Counted from the stretch's first letter, positions 41,373-51,194 are shown. The stretch: DNA of 64,000 nt from Methylobacterium mesophilicum SR1.6/6 (GCF_000364445.2 NZ_CP043538.1:1743612-1807611), one strand, 5' to 3'. Made by a program: numbers and translations. The notes: generated from the letters alone by a model not told the origin.

Positions 41373-42022
41373 GTCATCCAGGTTTCGAGATTGAAGCGGG
41401 AAGACCTACCACCAGCCGGCACGCTAGGACCGCTATGACCCGTCGGACCGCATCCGAGGCCCGCCCAGACGTCGACGTCCCCGCGGTCGAGGGCGGTGCG
41501 CCCGTCCGGATGCTGGAGCAGGACGAGCTTGGCGTCGCGCTCGGTCGTGCCAGCGCCCTGGAGCGCTCGGATCAGGAAGACGTGCGGGTCGGTGCCGCGG
41601 ATGACCGCCACGCGCCTGCCCTTCAGGTCGGCGGGCTTGATGATCCCGGTGTCTTTGCGGGTGACCAGCGCCGCCCATTCCGGGCGCGAGAAGGCGTAGA
41701 CCGCCTTGATTGGGTTGCCGTTGATCCGGGCCACCAGGGCCGCGGCTCCCGCCACCGAGCCTAAATCGATGCCGCCGGTATTAAGGAACTCCAGGGCCTT
41801 GTTAGAGCCGAGCGACTGGACCCATTTGATCTTGATGCCGCGCGGTGCCAGCGCCTCCTCGAGGAAGCCCTTCTCCTTCAGGAGCAGGCCGACCGGATTG
41901 TAGGTTGCCCAATCCAGCCGGATCTCCTTCGGATTCTCGGTGTAAACCCTTTGCCCGTGCGCTCCCGTCAGGGTCGCCAGGGCGAGACCGGCGGCCAGGA
42001 GAACTTTGCGGATCATAGACAT
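41369..42022 (-). pseudogene. Truncated SsuA-like binding protein gene
   Basis: The first 190 residues are a good SsuA: signal peptide, KEIRLDWATYNPVGLLLKEK, IGSVAGAAALV-like DLGSVAGAAALVARINGN, KDTGIIKPADLKGRRVAVIRG and GDVDVWAGL. At the point where relatives continue with the pocket-lining Asp-Pro segment and 100 further residues, the reading becomes GCGPTGHSGPSVPAGGR and stops at 217 aa. Part of the second lobe is therefore missing, most simply by an internal deletion. The stop overlaps the next start. Confidence 0.7.
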
Positions 42023-42080
42023 AGCAAAGCCCTACGAGCGCCAACGGCGCAATTGGGGCACTTGCGACCGAGATACTCGC

Positions 42081-42869
42081 TCAAGTCGGATGGCCGAGAA
42101 TTCCCAGGATCTCCCGGCGCAATCTCACAATCTCGGGGTCGTCGCGATGGCGCGGATAGGCAACGGGAACGGGCAACTCGGCCCGGATCGCGGCCGGGCG
42201 GTCGGAGAGCACGATCACGCGCTCGGCCAGCACCAGCGCCTCCTCCACGTCGTGGGTGACGAGGAGCGCGGTGAAGCGCTTCTCCTGCCATAGCCGCAGG
42301 AGCTCGGCCTGCATGGCCAGTCGGGTCAGGGCATCGAGCTTGCCCAGCGGCTCGTCGAGCAGCAGGAGCCGCGGCTCGTTGACCAGGGCACGGGCCAGCG
42401 CGACGCGCTGGGCCATGCCGCCTGAGAGCTGGTGCGGATAGACCTCGGCGAAGCCGTCGAGCCCGACGAGGTGCAGCGCCGCGTCGGCCAGCGTGGCCCG
42501 CTCGCGGCCGACGCCCCGGGCCTCCAGGCCAAGCGCGACGTTGGCGCGCACGGTGCGCCAGGGATAGAGGGTCGGGTCTTGGAAGACGAGGAGCCGCGAC
42601 GGGTCCGGATCCTCGACCGGATCGCCGTCGATCGCGATGGTGCCCGCATCGGGCGGTTCGAGCCCGGCCACGAGCCGCAGCAGGGTGGACTTGCCGCAGC
42701 CCGAGGGGCCGAGCAGCGCCACGAAGCCGCCAGGCTCCACCGTGAGGCTCACCCGGTCGAGGACCGGCAGGGGCGCGCCGCGGATCGCGAAGGCGTGGCT
42801 GACGGCATCCACAGTCAGGCGGCTACCGGCGGCTTGGGCGGCATGTTCTCGGATCGCGGCGGCTACCAT
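42081..42869 (-). CDS. Sulfonate/nitrate-type ABC transporter ATPase (SsuB-like)
   Basis: 262 aa from ATG 42869, overlapping the permease stop by 7 bp. It has Walker [17 protein letters not shown]-loop LVFQDPTLYPWRTV, signature QLSGGMAQRVALARALV, Walker B RLLLLDEPLGKLDALTR and the switch His in LLVTHDVEEAL. All ATPase motifs are intact. It should energise the permease at 42863 with one or more of the binding proteins in the same unit. Confidence 0.93.
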   Translation of the reverse strand: MVAAAIREHAAQAAGSRLTVDAVSHAFAIRGAPLPVLDRVSLTVEPGGFVALLGPSGCGKSTLLRLVAGLEPPDAGTIAIDGDPVEDPDPSRLLVFQDPTLYPWRTVRANVALGLEARGVGRERATLADAALHLVGLDGFAEVYPHQLSGGMAQRVALARALVNEPRLLLLDEPLGKLDALTRLAMQAELLRLWQEKRFTALLVTHDVEEALVLAERVIVLSDRPAAIRAELPVPVAYPRHRDDPEIVRLRREILGILGHPT

Positions 42870-43870
42870 TGCACCAGCCCCTTCTGCCACGCGAGCAGGC
42901 GGTCGCGCAGGCGGAACAGCAGCGTGATCAGGGACGAGCACATCAGCGCCATCACGATCAGCGCCGCATACATATTGGCGTAGGCGGCCCAGCCCTGTGC
43001 CCATTGCAGGTACCAGCCGAGGCCGGACTTCACGCCGAGCATCTCGGCCACCACGAGCACCGCGAACGAGCCGCCGAGCCCCATGAACAAGCCGACGAAG
43101 ACGTGCGGCAGCGCCGCCGGGACCGCCACGCGCAGGACCAGGAAGCTGCGCGAGGCGCCGAGGGTGCGCGCCACGTCGAAATAGGCCTTGTTGACGCCCG
43201 CCACCCCCGACCAGGTCAGGACCGTGACCGGGAAGCCGGTGGCGAGCGCCACCAGGAAGGTGCTGGCCGACCACGAGGACGGGAAGACGAAGAAGGCGAG
43301 CGGCAGCCAAGCCGTGGCCGGCAGCGGCCCGACGAAGCGCAGCACCGGGTGCGCCCAGTAGCCGACCGCCCGCGACGAGCCGATCGCGACGCCGAGCGTG
43401 AACCCGACCGCCGCCCCGAAGGCGTACCCCCCCGAGAGCAGGATCAGAGAGTTGAGGATGCTGCCGCCGAGTTTCGGCCAGTCGTCGAGGAAGACCTCCA
43501 GAATTGCCTGCGGCGGAGGGAAGAACGGCATCGGCAGCCATTCGAATTTCGCCGTGGCGAGTTCCCACGCGACGAGCACGCCGGCGAGCACGGCGAACCA
43601 GGGGCTCCAGTGACGCAGTCGTGCGCCCGGTGTCCCGAGCCGGGAGACGATGGGCGACAGCACGAGGAGCGCAGCGCCCAGTGCCGCGGCGCCTTGCGAG
43701 AATGCACCGGTCCGCGGGAAGTCGCCCGCCTCCGGCAGGCCGAACGCGACCGCCGCGAGGGCGAGCCAAGCCAGCCCGGCGATCAGACCCGGCCAGGACG
43801 GCCGCAGCGGACGGCGGGGCTTTGCTGAGGCGGCGGTGGGTGCCGCGGTGACGGTGAGGCTGCCGGCCAT
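42863..43870 (-). CDS. Sulfonate/taurine-type ABC transporter permease (SsuC-like)
   Basis: 335 aa from ATG 43870, preceded by GAAGAG. An extra hydrophobic N-terminal region (about residues 25-80) precedes the usual six-helix permease core. The coupling-loop motif is DVARTLGASRSFLVLRVAVPAALP (EAA-type). FVGPLPATAWLPLAFFVF and EMLGVKSGLGWYLQWAQ are typical of SsuC/TauC. It overlaps the ATPase gene and follows the binding protein at 43882 by 11 bp, one operon. Confidence 0.92.
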   Translation of the reverse strand: MAGSLTVTAAPTAASAKPRRPLRPSWPGLIAGLAWLALAAVAFGLPEAGDFPRTGAFSQGAAALGAALLVLSPIVSRLGTPGARLRHWSPWFAVLAGVLVAWELATAKFEWLPMPFFPPPQAILEVFLDDWPKLGGSILNSLILLSGGYAFGAAVGFTLGVAIGSSRAVGYWAHPVLRFVGPLPATAWLPLAFFVFPSSWSASTFLVALATGFPVTVLTWSGVAGVNKAYFDVARTLGASRSFLVLRVAVPAALPHVFVGLFMGLGGSFAVLVVAEMLGVKSGLGWYLQWAQGWAAYANMYAALIVMALMCSSLITLLFRLRDRLLAWQKGLVQW

Positions 43871-43881
43871 GCCGTTTCTCT

Positions 43882-44967
43882 TCAGCTCAGGACGTCGGCG
43901 TAGATCCGCTCGGCGAATTTTGCCGAATCGGTCGAGCGCTTGAGGACGTTCACCTGCTTCAACTCGTCGCCGTAGAGTGCGAGCTGCTGCTTGAGGCTCG
44001 CCCCGACGGGGCTGTCGCCGTGTTGCTGACTGCGCAGCATCGCGGCAAGATCCGCAATCGAGCCTTTGCCGCCGTAGCCCGAGAAGGCCTGCGCGGCGGC
44101 TTCCGGATCCCCGTGGACGGCGTGGCCACCCTCCAGGATGGCTCGTGTGAGGGCGGTGGCGACCGCCCGATCGTTGCGGATCAGGCTGCCGCGGACCGCG
44201 ACGACGCAGCAGGTGCGCGTGGCGTATTCGCCGGCGAGGTTGGTCGAGACCTCAGCGAAGCGCGGGTCCTTCAGCCAGATCCAGGTCCGCGGATCGGAAT
44301 CGGCCAGCGCCTGCGCTTCGCCCTTCTCGACCGCGAGGTTCAGGAGGTCGGCTGGATACTGCCGCCATTCGACGCCGTTCTCCGGATCGATTCCGGCCTT
44401 GGCGAGGACGAGGCCGAAGAAGTTCTTGGCCGGGCTTGCCTGATCGCTGATAGCGATGGTCTTGCCCTTGAGGGCGCTGATCTCGGTGATCCCGGCAGCC
44501 TTCGAGCCCAGGAGGCGGAGACAGCCCCCGTGCAGTCCGGCCGTGATCTTCACGTCGAAGCCCTGCTCCAGGGGCTTCAGCCAGCGCAGCGCCATGCCAA
44601 TGCCGGCATCGGCCTTGCCGGTGGCGATGGCCTCCAGCAGCGCCTCGGTCGAGCCGCCGAAATTCACGAACTCGACGTCGAGGCCGTGCTTGGCGAAGAT
44701 GCCCCGCTCCTTGGCGAGCGGCGCGGCCGCGGTGCAAATGGCCGAGGCGTTCCAGGCAAGCTTGATCGGCCTCAGCGGACCGGACGGACCTTCGGCGGCC
44801 GCCGGCTGGCAGAGCGGGCCGGGATCGAAGAGCGCGGATGGACCCGGCGCCCACGCGCGCCCGGTACCGAGCCCAAGGCCGAAGGGCATCGCTGCTGCGG
44901 CCGCGCCGGCCCGCAGCAGCAGGCGACGCGAGGGTAGGCCGCCCGGACGTGAGGGCTCGTCGCTCAT
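43882..44967 (-). CDS. NMT1/SsuA-type ABC transporter substrate-binding protein (Tat-exported)
   Basis: 361 aa from ATG 44967, with GGAGAT upstream. The N-terminus has SRRLLLRAGAAAAAMPFG, a twin-arginine signal. The mature part starts around PLRPIKLAWNASAICTAAAP, followed by ERGIFAKHGLDVEFVNFGGS and TEALLEAIATGKADAGIGMA, then a C-terminal GAS-type lobe. It resembles binding proteins of the nitrate/sulfonate/taurine group. First gene of the minus-strand operon, divergent from the acyl-CoA-dehydrogenase-like gene at 45241 across an inverted repeat. Confidence 0.88.
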   Translation of the reverse strand: MSDEPSRPGGLPSRRLLLRAGAAAAAMPFGLGLGTGRAWAPGPSALFDPGPLCQPAAAEGPSGPLRPIKLAWNASAICTAAAPLAKERGIFAKHGLDVEFVNFGGSTEALLEAIATGKADAGIGMALRWLKPLEQGFDVKITAGLHGGCLRLLGSKAAGITEISALKGKTIAISDQASPAKNFFGLVLAKAGIDPENGVEWRQYPADLLNLAVEKGEAQALADSDPRTWIWLKDPRFAEVSTNLAGEYATRTCCVVAVRGSLIRNDRAVATALTRAILEGGHAVHGDPEAAAQAFSGYGGKGSIADLAAMLRSQQHGDSPVGASLKQQLALYGDELKQVNVLKRSTDSAKFAERIYADVLS

Positions 44968-45121
44968 GCCGACAGATCTCCTTTGCGCACACGGCGCAGG
45001 GCAACGAGGCGAGCGTCATCGACCCGGCCCTGCGGCCAGTCGGCGCCCACATCCTCGTATTTCGAGAGAGCCGACCCTCTGTCGAGCCGGCCCGCAAACT
45101 ATTCGATGGTGCGAACGCCAA

Positions 45122-45208
45122 GTCAACGAAACGCTTTTTCCATCTTTGCCGCGGATAGACGAATTTGTCTTCTAGAGCTCGAGATAAACGGAATAAGCTT
45201 TCGTTGAC
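45122..45208. promoter_or_regulatory. Long-spaced inverted repeat in the divergent organosulfur promoter region
   Basis: GTCAACGAAA at 45122-45131 and TTTCGTTGAC at 45199-45208 are exact inverse complements, 67 bp apart, in the 273-bp AT-richer gap between two divergent operons. Each arm could serve one promoter, or a looped or tetrameric regulator could bind both. Confidence 0.5.
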
Positions 45209-45240
45209 CCACGACGCCGCGGGGTGGACGATCATGATCC

Positions 45241-46383
45241 ATGACTGTCGCCGTCCCGCCAGCCGACATAGCCCGTGCCCTCACCGAGACCTTATCGGGA
45301 CGGGCCGTCGGGTACGACCGGACGGGATCCTTCCCGCACGACAGCATCGCCGACCTGCGCGAGGCTGGGCTTCTCGGGCTCACGGTGCCGCGGCGCCTCG
45401 GGGGCAGTGGATCTGGGCTCTTACGCGCTGCCGAGGTGGTGGGCGCCATCGGCCGCAGTGATCCAGCGACGGCACTTGTCCTGTCGATGCAGCTTCTCCA
45501 GCACGCCCTGATCCATAGGCCTGACTCGGCCTGGTCCCGCGGGGTCGCGGACAAGGTGGGCGAGGAGGCCGTCGCCGCGGGGGCTCTGATCAACGCCCTG
45601 CGGGTCGAGCCGGAGCTCGGGACACCCTCGCGGGGCGGCCTGCCAGCGACTGTTGCGAGCCGGGACGGCAAGGGCTGGCGCATCGCCGGCCGCAAGATCT
45701 ATGCGACGGGTGCACCCGGCTTGGCCTACGGTGTCGTCTTCGTCCGCACCGACGAGGCTCACCCGCGCACGGGAAACGTTCTCGTTCCCTTTGACGCGCC
45801 GGGCGTGCGGGTCGAGGAAAGCTGGGACCATCTGGGATTGCGCGCTTCTGGCAGCCACGACGTGGTGCTCAGAGACGTGTGGATCCCCGCCGATTACGCC
45901 GTGGATCTGCGCGCTCCGGGCGAATGGCGGCCCGACCCGTGGCAGCAGGCCTGGAGCTGCACTCTCTTGTCGGCACTTTACGACGGGGTCGCGAGGGCGG
46001 CGCAGGATTGGTTCGTCCGCTACCTGCGCGAGCGCGTGCCGGGCAGCCTCGGGGCGCCGCTCGCGAGCCTGCCGCGCTTCCAGGAAGCGGTCGGCGAGAA
46101 CGAGCGCCTGCTCGCCGTCAACGCGCGCCTCATCACCGGTCTCGCCGCAGAGGTCGATGCAGGGCATCCCCCGGTGCCGCGGGAGGCTGGCTTCGTAAAG
46201 CTGTCGGTGACGGAAGGAGCCATCGCTGCCGTGCAGCGCGCCGCGGAATTGTGCGGCAATGCCGGCCTCTCGCGGGCGAACCCGCTGGAGCGCCACCTGC
46301 GCGATGTGCTCTGCGCCCGCATTCATTGGCCTCAGGCCGACGCCGTCCACACCACCGCCGGCAAGGCCGCGCTGGGCGCCTAA
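45241..46383 (+). CDS. Acyl-CoA dehydrogenase-fold flavoprotein, SfnB/DszC-like
   Basis: 380 aa. It has the acyl-CoA dehydrogenase fold: an N-terminal helical domain, FMN/FAD-binding strands GWRIAGRKIYATGAPGLAYG, then VEESWDHLGLRASGSHDVVL (the family's GLRxSGSxDV motif) and a C-terminal helical bundle ending QADAVHTTAGKAALGA. The general-base Glu of true acyl-CoA dehydrogenases is not obvious. In sulfur-scavenging clusters such proteins act as FMNH2-dependent monooxygenases on sulfones. It is followed by an SsuD-like gene after 22 bp. Confidence 0.85.
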   Translation: MTVAVPPADIARALTETLSGRAVGYDRTGSFPHDSIADLREAGLLGLTVPRRLGGSGSGLLRAAEVVGAIGRSDPATALVLSMQLLQHALIHRPDSAWSRGVADKVGEEAVAAGALINALRVEPELGTPSRGGLPATVASRDGKGWRIAGRKIYATGAPGLAYGVVFVRTDEAHPRTGNVLVPFDAPGVRVEESWDHLGLRASGSHDVVLRDVWIPADYAVDLRAPGEWRPDPWQQAWSCTLLSALYDGVARAAQDWFVRYLRERVPGSLGAPLASLPRFQEAVGENERLLAVNARLITGLAAEVDAGHPPVPREAGFVKLSVTEGAIAAVQRAAELCGNAGLSRANPLERHLRDVLCARIHWPQADAVHTTAGKAALGA

Positions 46384-46405
46384 CCTCTTTGAAGGGATTT
46401 ACTCC

Positions 46406-47503
46406 ATGAGCCTGTTGTCCCAAGAGGCCGTCGAATTCATCGGCTACGTCGCCCCGCGGCACGCGTCGGAGATCCATCCGGCCACGGGTCCCGCCATCGA
46501 CCGCGGCTATCTTCGTCTGCTCGCCCAGGCGCACGAATGGGGCGGGTTCGACCGGGTTCTCGTCGCCTTCCATTCGACAACACCAGACTCCGTGCTGCTT
46601 GCAGCGCAGATCGCCGCTGACACCCAACGGCTCGGGCTGATGATCGCCCACCGCCCCGGCTTCACGGCGCCGACGGTGGCCGCGCGCCAATTCGCGACCC
46701 TAGATCAGCTGTCCGGCGGGCGCGTCGCCATCCACGTCATCACCGGCGGCGACGGCCGGGAACTCGCCCAGGACGGCGACCACCTCACCAAGGACGAGCG
46801 CTACGCGCGCACAAGAGAATTCCTCGACATCGTCCGGCAGAGCTGGTCCTCGACGGCGCCGTTCGATTATGCCGGCACGTACTACACGGTCGATCGCGGC
46901 TTCTCCGAGGTGAAGCCCGTCGATGGCATCCCGGTCTATTTCGGCGGGGCATCGGCGGCGGCCTTGGAGGTCGCGGGCCGGCATGCCGACACCTACGCTT
47001 TGTGGGGCGAGACGCAGGCCCAGGTGCGGGAGCTAATCGGGCGCGTGCAAGAGATGGCCGCCCGTCACGGACGCAGGCCGCGCTTCAGCCTCTCCGTCCG
47101 GCCGATCCTGGCGGCGACCGAGGAGGCAGCCTGGGCGCGGGCAGAGGAGATCCTGGCACGGACACGCGCGGTGCGGGCTGCGAAGGGGCTCGGGCCGGCC
47201 GCCACCCCGCAGAACGAGGGTTCGCGGCGCCTGCTCGCCGCTGCCGCGACGGGCTCGCGCCTCGACAAGCGCCTGTTCACGGCCATCGCCGCCGAGACGG
47301 GTGCCCAGGGCAACTCCACGGCTCTCGTCGGCACGCCGGAGCAGGTGGCCGACGCGCTGCTCGACTATCACGACCTCGGCGTGCGGACCTTCCTGATCCG
47401 CGGCTTCGATCCTCTGGAGGACGCGATCCAGTACGGCCGCGACCTGCTGCCGGCCTTCAAGACCGCCCTTGCGCATCGCGGCCCGAGGGTGGAGGCAGCC
47501 TGA
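46406..47503 (+). CDS. LLM-class FMNH2-dependent alkanesulfonate monooxygenase (SsuD-like)
   Basis: 365 aa from ATG 46406. Bacterial-luciferase-like barrel: GYLRLLAQAHEWGGFDRVLV, then TQRLGLMIAHRPGFTAPTVAARQFATLDQLSGGR and HVITGGDGRELAQDGD, where the HRPG and TGGD segments match SsuD active-site regions. The usual DKDERYARTREFLDI helix is present as KDERYARTREFLDIVRQSW. It should cleave the C-S bond of a sulfonate to release sulfite, with reduced flavin supplied by a reductase not encoded nearby. Its stop overlaps the next start by one base. Confidence 0.9.
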   Translation: MSLLSQEAVEFIGYVAPRHASEIHPATGPAIDRGYLRLLAQAHEWGGFDRVLVAFHSTTPDSVLLAAQIAADTQRLGLMIAHRPGFTAPTVAARQFATLDQLSGGRVAIHVITGGDGRELAQDGDHLTKDERYARTREFLDIVRQSWSSTAPFDYAGTYYTVDRGFSEVKPVDGIPVYFGGASAAALEVAGRHADTYALWGETQAQVRELIGRVQEMAARHGRRPRFSLSVRPILAATEEAAWARAEEILARTRAVRAAKGLGPAATPQNEGSRRLLAAAATGSRLDKRLFTAIAAETGAQGNSTALVGTPEQVADALLDYHDLGVRTFLIRGFDPLEDAIQYGRDLLPAFKTALAHRGPRVEAA

Positions 47504-48451
47504 TGCGCGCTTTCGTCCTCGCCCTGCTCGCCTTCCTCGCGCCCCCGATATCGGGTCTCGCCCAGGCGCAGGAGGTACTTCGCGTCGGCGACCAGCGCGG
47601 CAATGCGCGCGCCCTGATGGAAGCGGCCGGTGTCCTCGAAGGCCTGCCCTACCGGCTCGAATGGAGCGAGTTCCCGGCCGCTGCGCCGCTCCTCGAAGCC
47701 CTCAATGCGGGGGCGATCGACGCGGGAGGGGTCGGAGACGCGCCCTTCACCTTCGCGGCGGCGGCGGGCGTGCCGGTCAAGGCGATCGCCGCCTTCCGCA
47801 ACAGGCAGGATGGGCTGGCGATCCTGGTGACGAAGGACTCGGCCCTCCGCTCCGTGCCGGATCTCAAGGGCAAGCGCATCGCCACCAACCGAGGCTCGAT
47901 CGGACATCAGGTCGTGCTGGCCGCCCTGGAGGAGGCCGGGTTGCCCTTCGACAGCGTGAATTTCAGCTTCCTGCCCCCGGCGGATGCCAAGCTGGCTCTG
48001 ACCTCGGGCGCGGTGGATGCCTGGGCCACCTGGGAGCCCTACACCTCGACGGCCGAGCTTGCCGGGCTGGTGCGGGTCGTGCGCGACGGCAACGGCATCA
48101 CGCCGGGCCTCACCTTCGCCGTGGCGAGCGACAGCGCGATCGCGGGCAAGCGGCGGTCGCTGGTCGACTTCGCGCAGCGCCTCACCCGGGCGCGGGACTG
48201 GGCCCTGAAGGACCCGGCCCCCTACGCGGCGGTGTGGTCGAAGCTGATCGGCCTGCCGGAGGCCGTGCCGCTCCGCTGGTTCGGCCGGGCCGCCCTATCG
48301 CGCCGTGCCCATCGACGGCACGGTGATCGCCGACGAGCAGCGCAACATCGACCTTTACGTCCGGGCCGGCCTCATCCCGAAGGCGCGGGCGCCGCGCGCC
48401 GAGGCGATCCTCGACCCGAGCTTCGGGCCGGCCACCGCAGCCGTCCAGTGA
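47503..48451 (+). pseudogene. SsuA-like sulfonate-binding protein with a frameshift near the 3' end
   Basis: From ATG 47503: signal peptide (FVLALLAFLAPPISGLAQA), EVLRVGDQRGNARALMEAAG, LLEALNAGAIDAGGVGDAP, ILVTKDSALRSVPDLKGKR and GAVDAWATWEPYTST, a normal SsuA to about residue 260. Near 48285-48297 the frame is lost. The expected continuation (YRAVPIDGTVIADEQRNIDL ... RAEAILDPSFGPA) is found in another frame and ends at TGA 48449-48451. One inserted or two missing bases would explain it. Either a real lesion or a sequencing error. Confidence 0.8.
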
Positions 48452-48617
48452 TCGTTCGCCGGCGCCCTGACGATCCGCAGGTATCAGCCTCGCCGCCGTG
48501 CTGGCCGATCGGCGTGCGTCACGTGCTCGGGATCGGCCGGGACCTGCCGGGGTTCTGCTCAAGGGCGCCGGCCCGAAGGGTGACGCCGCTCCGTGTGAGG
48601 AGTTGGAGGCGCAGCTG

Positions 48618-49955
48618 ATGAGCCGCACTCGCCAATTGCATCTCGGCGCCTTCATGCGCCCCGTCGGCATCCACACCGCGTGGTGGCGCTATCCCGGCGG
48701 CTATCCGGATGCGAACTTCAACTTCGCGCATCTGGCGCACTTCGCGCAGCGCCTGGAGGCCGCGAAGTTCGACGCGTTCTTCATGGCCGACCACCTCGCC
48801 GTGATGAACATGCCGATGGCGGCCCTGCGCCGCTCGGCGACCGTCACCTCGTTCGATCCGCTGACCCTGCTGCCCGCGCTGGCGGTGTTGACCGAGCGCA
48901 TCGGCCTCATCGCCACCGCGTCCACGACCTACAACGAGCCCTATCATGTCGCGCGCAAGTTCGCCTCGCTCGACCACATCTCGCAGGGACGCGCCGGCTG
49001 GAACCTCGTCACCTCCGGCAACCCGGACGAGGCGCACAATTTCGGCCGCGAGGCCCATGTCGAGCACGCCGTGCGCTACGCCCGCGCCCGCGATTTCTTC
49101 GACGTGGTGACGGGCCTGTGGGATTCCTGGGCCGACGACGCCTTCGTGATGGACCCCGAGAGCGGCCTGTTCTTCGATCCCGAGAAGATGCACGTCCTCG
49201 ATCACCGGGGCGATTTCCTCAAGGTGAAGGGACCACTCAACATCGCGCGGCCGGTTCAGGGATGGCCGGTCATCGTCCAGGCCGGCGCCTCCGAGGCGGG
49301 AAAGCAGATCGCGGCCGAGACCGCCGAGATGGTCTTCGCGGCAAGCTCCTCCATCGAGGCCGCGCGGACGTTCTACGCGGATCTGAAAGGCCGGATGCCT
49401 GCCCTGGGACGGGACCCCGACCACCTCAAGATCCTGCCGGGCGCGGTCGTGATCCTCGGCGACACGCTGGAGGAGGCGAAAGCCAAGCGGGCGCGGCTCG
49501 ACGACCTCGTCCACCCCGATAGCGGGCTCGCCAACCTGTCGGTTCGGCTCGGGGTCGACGCCTCCGGCTTCGACCTCGACGCACCGCTGCCCGAACTCCC
49601 CGAGACCAATGCGAGCAAGAGCGGGCAGGCCCAGATCGTCGACTACGCACGCCGGACCAGCGCCACGGTGCGGGATCTCGCCCGCAAGGTCGGCGGCTAC
49701 GGCGGCCTGCATCTTTTAGGGACGCCGGCTCAGGTCGCGGATCAGATGGAGGAATGGCTGGAGACGCGCGCCTGCGACGGCTTCAACGTCATGTTCCCCT
49801 TCGTACCGGAAGGGCTCGACGACGTGGTCGACCGTCTCGTGCCGGAATTGCAGCGGCGGGGGCTCTTCCGGCACGCGTACGACGGCGCCACGCTCCGCGA
49901 CCATCTCGGCCTGCCACGGCCGGCCAATCGCTTCTTTACGCAGCCCTCGCCCTGA
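48618..49955 (+). CDS. LLM-class FMNH2-dependent monooxygenase, NtaA/SnaA/DszA type
   Basis: 445 aa from ATG 48618, which has GGAGG eight bases upstream. It is the long NtaA-type luciferase fold: LHLGAFMRPVGIHTAWWRYP, then FDAFFMADHLAVMNMP, SFDPLTLLPALAVLTERIGL, DHISQGRAGWNLVTSGNPDEAHNFG and QAGASEAGKQIAAETAEMVF. These are signatures of the NTA/dibenzothiophene-sulfone/pristinamycin monooxygenase family. It lies downstream of the broken SsuA gene in the same direction. Sulfone or sulfonate C-S cleavage fits the neighbourhood. Confidence 0.92.
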   Translation: MSRTRQLHLGAFMRPVGIHTAWWRYPGGYPDANFNFAHLAHFAQRLEAAKFDAFFMADHLAVMNMPMAALRRSATVTSFDPLTLLPALAVLTERIGLIATASTTYNEPYHVARKFASLDHISQGRAGWNLVTSGNPDEAHNFGREAHVEHAVRYARARDFFDVVTGLWDSWADDAFVMDPESGLFFDPEKMHVLDHRGDFLKVKGPLNIARPVQGWPVIVQAGASEAGKQIAAETAEMVFAASSSIEAARTFYADLKGRMPALGRDPDHLKILPGAVVILGDTLEEAKAKRARLDDLVHPDSGLANLSVRLGVDASGFDLDAPLPELPETNASKSGQAQIVDYARRTSATVRDLARKVGGYGGLHLLGTPAQVADQMEEWLETRACDGFNVMFPFVPEGLDDVVDRLVPELQRRGLFRHAYDGATLRDHLGLPRPANRFFTQPSP

Positions 49956-50082
49956 CGCATCGAACGGACTGCGCCTGCTCCAGGGTCTGGTCGCGCACGA
50001 ACATCACCGTGTGCTTCACCGGCACCCGCCGGATCACCGCCGATCCTGGCCCCGCGACGCGACGGGGTGGCGCTGGCGTCCC

Positions 50083-51043
50083 TCACGTCCGCGGAGGGGT
50101 CCACACGATGTCCCGCACTTTGATGGAGCGGGGGATCAGCCCGAGCCGGGAGAAGCGGTCGGCGGTGGTCTGTTGGGCAGTCAGGATCTCGTCTGAAAGC
50201 GGACGGACGGCGAACTCCGTCCGGTCGGCGGCGACCTTCTGGACGGGATAGGGAACGCCGGTCACGGAGGCGAGCGCCTGCGCGACCGCGTCGCGATGCT
50301 CGCGTGCCCAGCCCGCCGCCTCGGACAGGCCCGAAAGCGCGCCGGCTACGAGACCAGGGTGCTTCTCCGCGAACGTCCGGTTGGCGAGGAAGAAGGACGA
50401 GACGTCGTGTGTCTGCCCCGTGGTCGCGAGCACGCGCGTCTCGCCGCGGGACTGCGCCAGGGCGAGGTAGGGATCCCAGATCACCCAGGCATCGACGCTG
50501 TCGTTCGCGAAGGCTGAGCCGGCGTCGGAGGGGAGGAGGTAGGCCGGCTTGATGTCGGAGAAGCTCAGGCCAGCCTTCTCAAGGGCGGCGATGAGGAGGT
50601 TGTGGCTGCTCGTCCCGCGCCCCACGGCGACGGTCTTGCCCTTGAGGTCCGCGACCGAGCGGATCGGCGAATTCGCCTTCACCAGGATGGCCTCGCCATC
50701 GCGGGTCGGCGCCGCCGCCCCCACGTAGACGAGGTTGCCCCCGGCCGCCTGCGAGAAGATCGGCGGTGCGTCGCCGGTGTAGCCGAAGTCGATCCCCGCC
50801 CGCGTTGAGCGCCTCCAACAGGGGCGGACCGGCCTGAAACTCGACCCATCGGACGGCGACGCCTTGCGGCGCGAGCCGCTTCTCGATCACACCCTGCTGC
50901 CGGGCCACGACGATGAGGCCGACCTTCTGGTAGCCGACCCGGAATTCCTTCGCGGCATCCTGCGCCAGGGCTCCGGCCCCGAGGCAGAGGCCGGCTGCCA
51001 GCGATCCGAGCAGGGCAGCGACGCGGCGTCTTGTCGTGGTCAC
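50083..51043 (-). pseudogene. SsuA-like sulfonate-binding protein with a frameshift
   Basis: From a GTG at 51043 (GGAGG eight bases upstream): signal peptide, KEFRVGYQKVGLIVVARQQG, RWVEFQAGPPLLEALNAG. At about 50793-50800, within a run of C/G (GATCCCCGCCCGC on the plus strand), the frame changes. The continuation IDFGYTGDAPPIFSQAAGG and EAILVKANSPIRSVADLKGK runs in the second frame to the stop at 50083. One extra base explains it. The protein is otherwise complete (about 320 residues), so a recent mutation or a homopolymer sequencing error is likely. Confidence 0.8.
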
Positions 51044-51194
51044 GGTGTGGCCTCCTGCGGTGGTACGAGGGTCGGGCCGCGCCGGGCTTGGACGCCGAGG
51101 AGTCGATGGTTCGGCGCCGGCTTGGCCAAGCCGACGGCGCATCGGCGTGAGCGGCGCTCGCACCGACCGGCCATCGTCCCGGGATCGTGGATGG

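Noticed and set aside
49956..50082. Possible gene fragment between the NtaA-type and SsuA-like genes
   Set aside because: Short frames exist on both strands, but none shows a motif or a start that I can defend.
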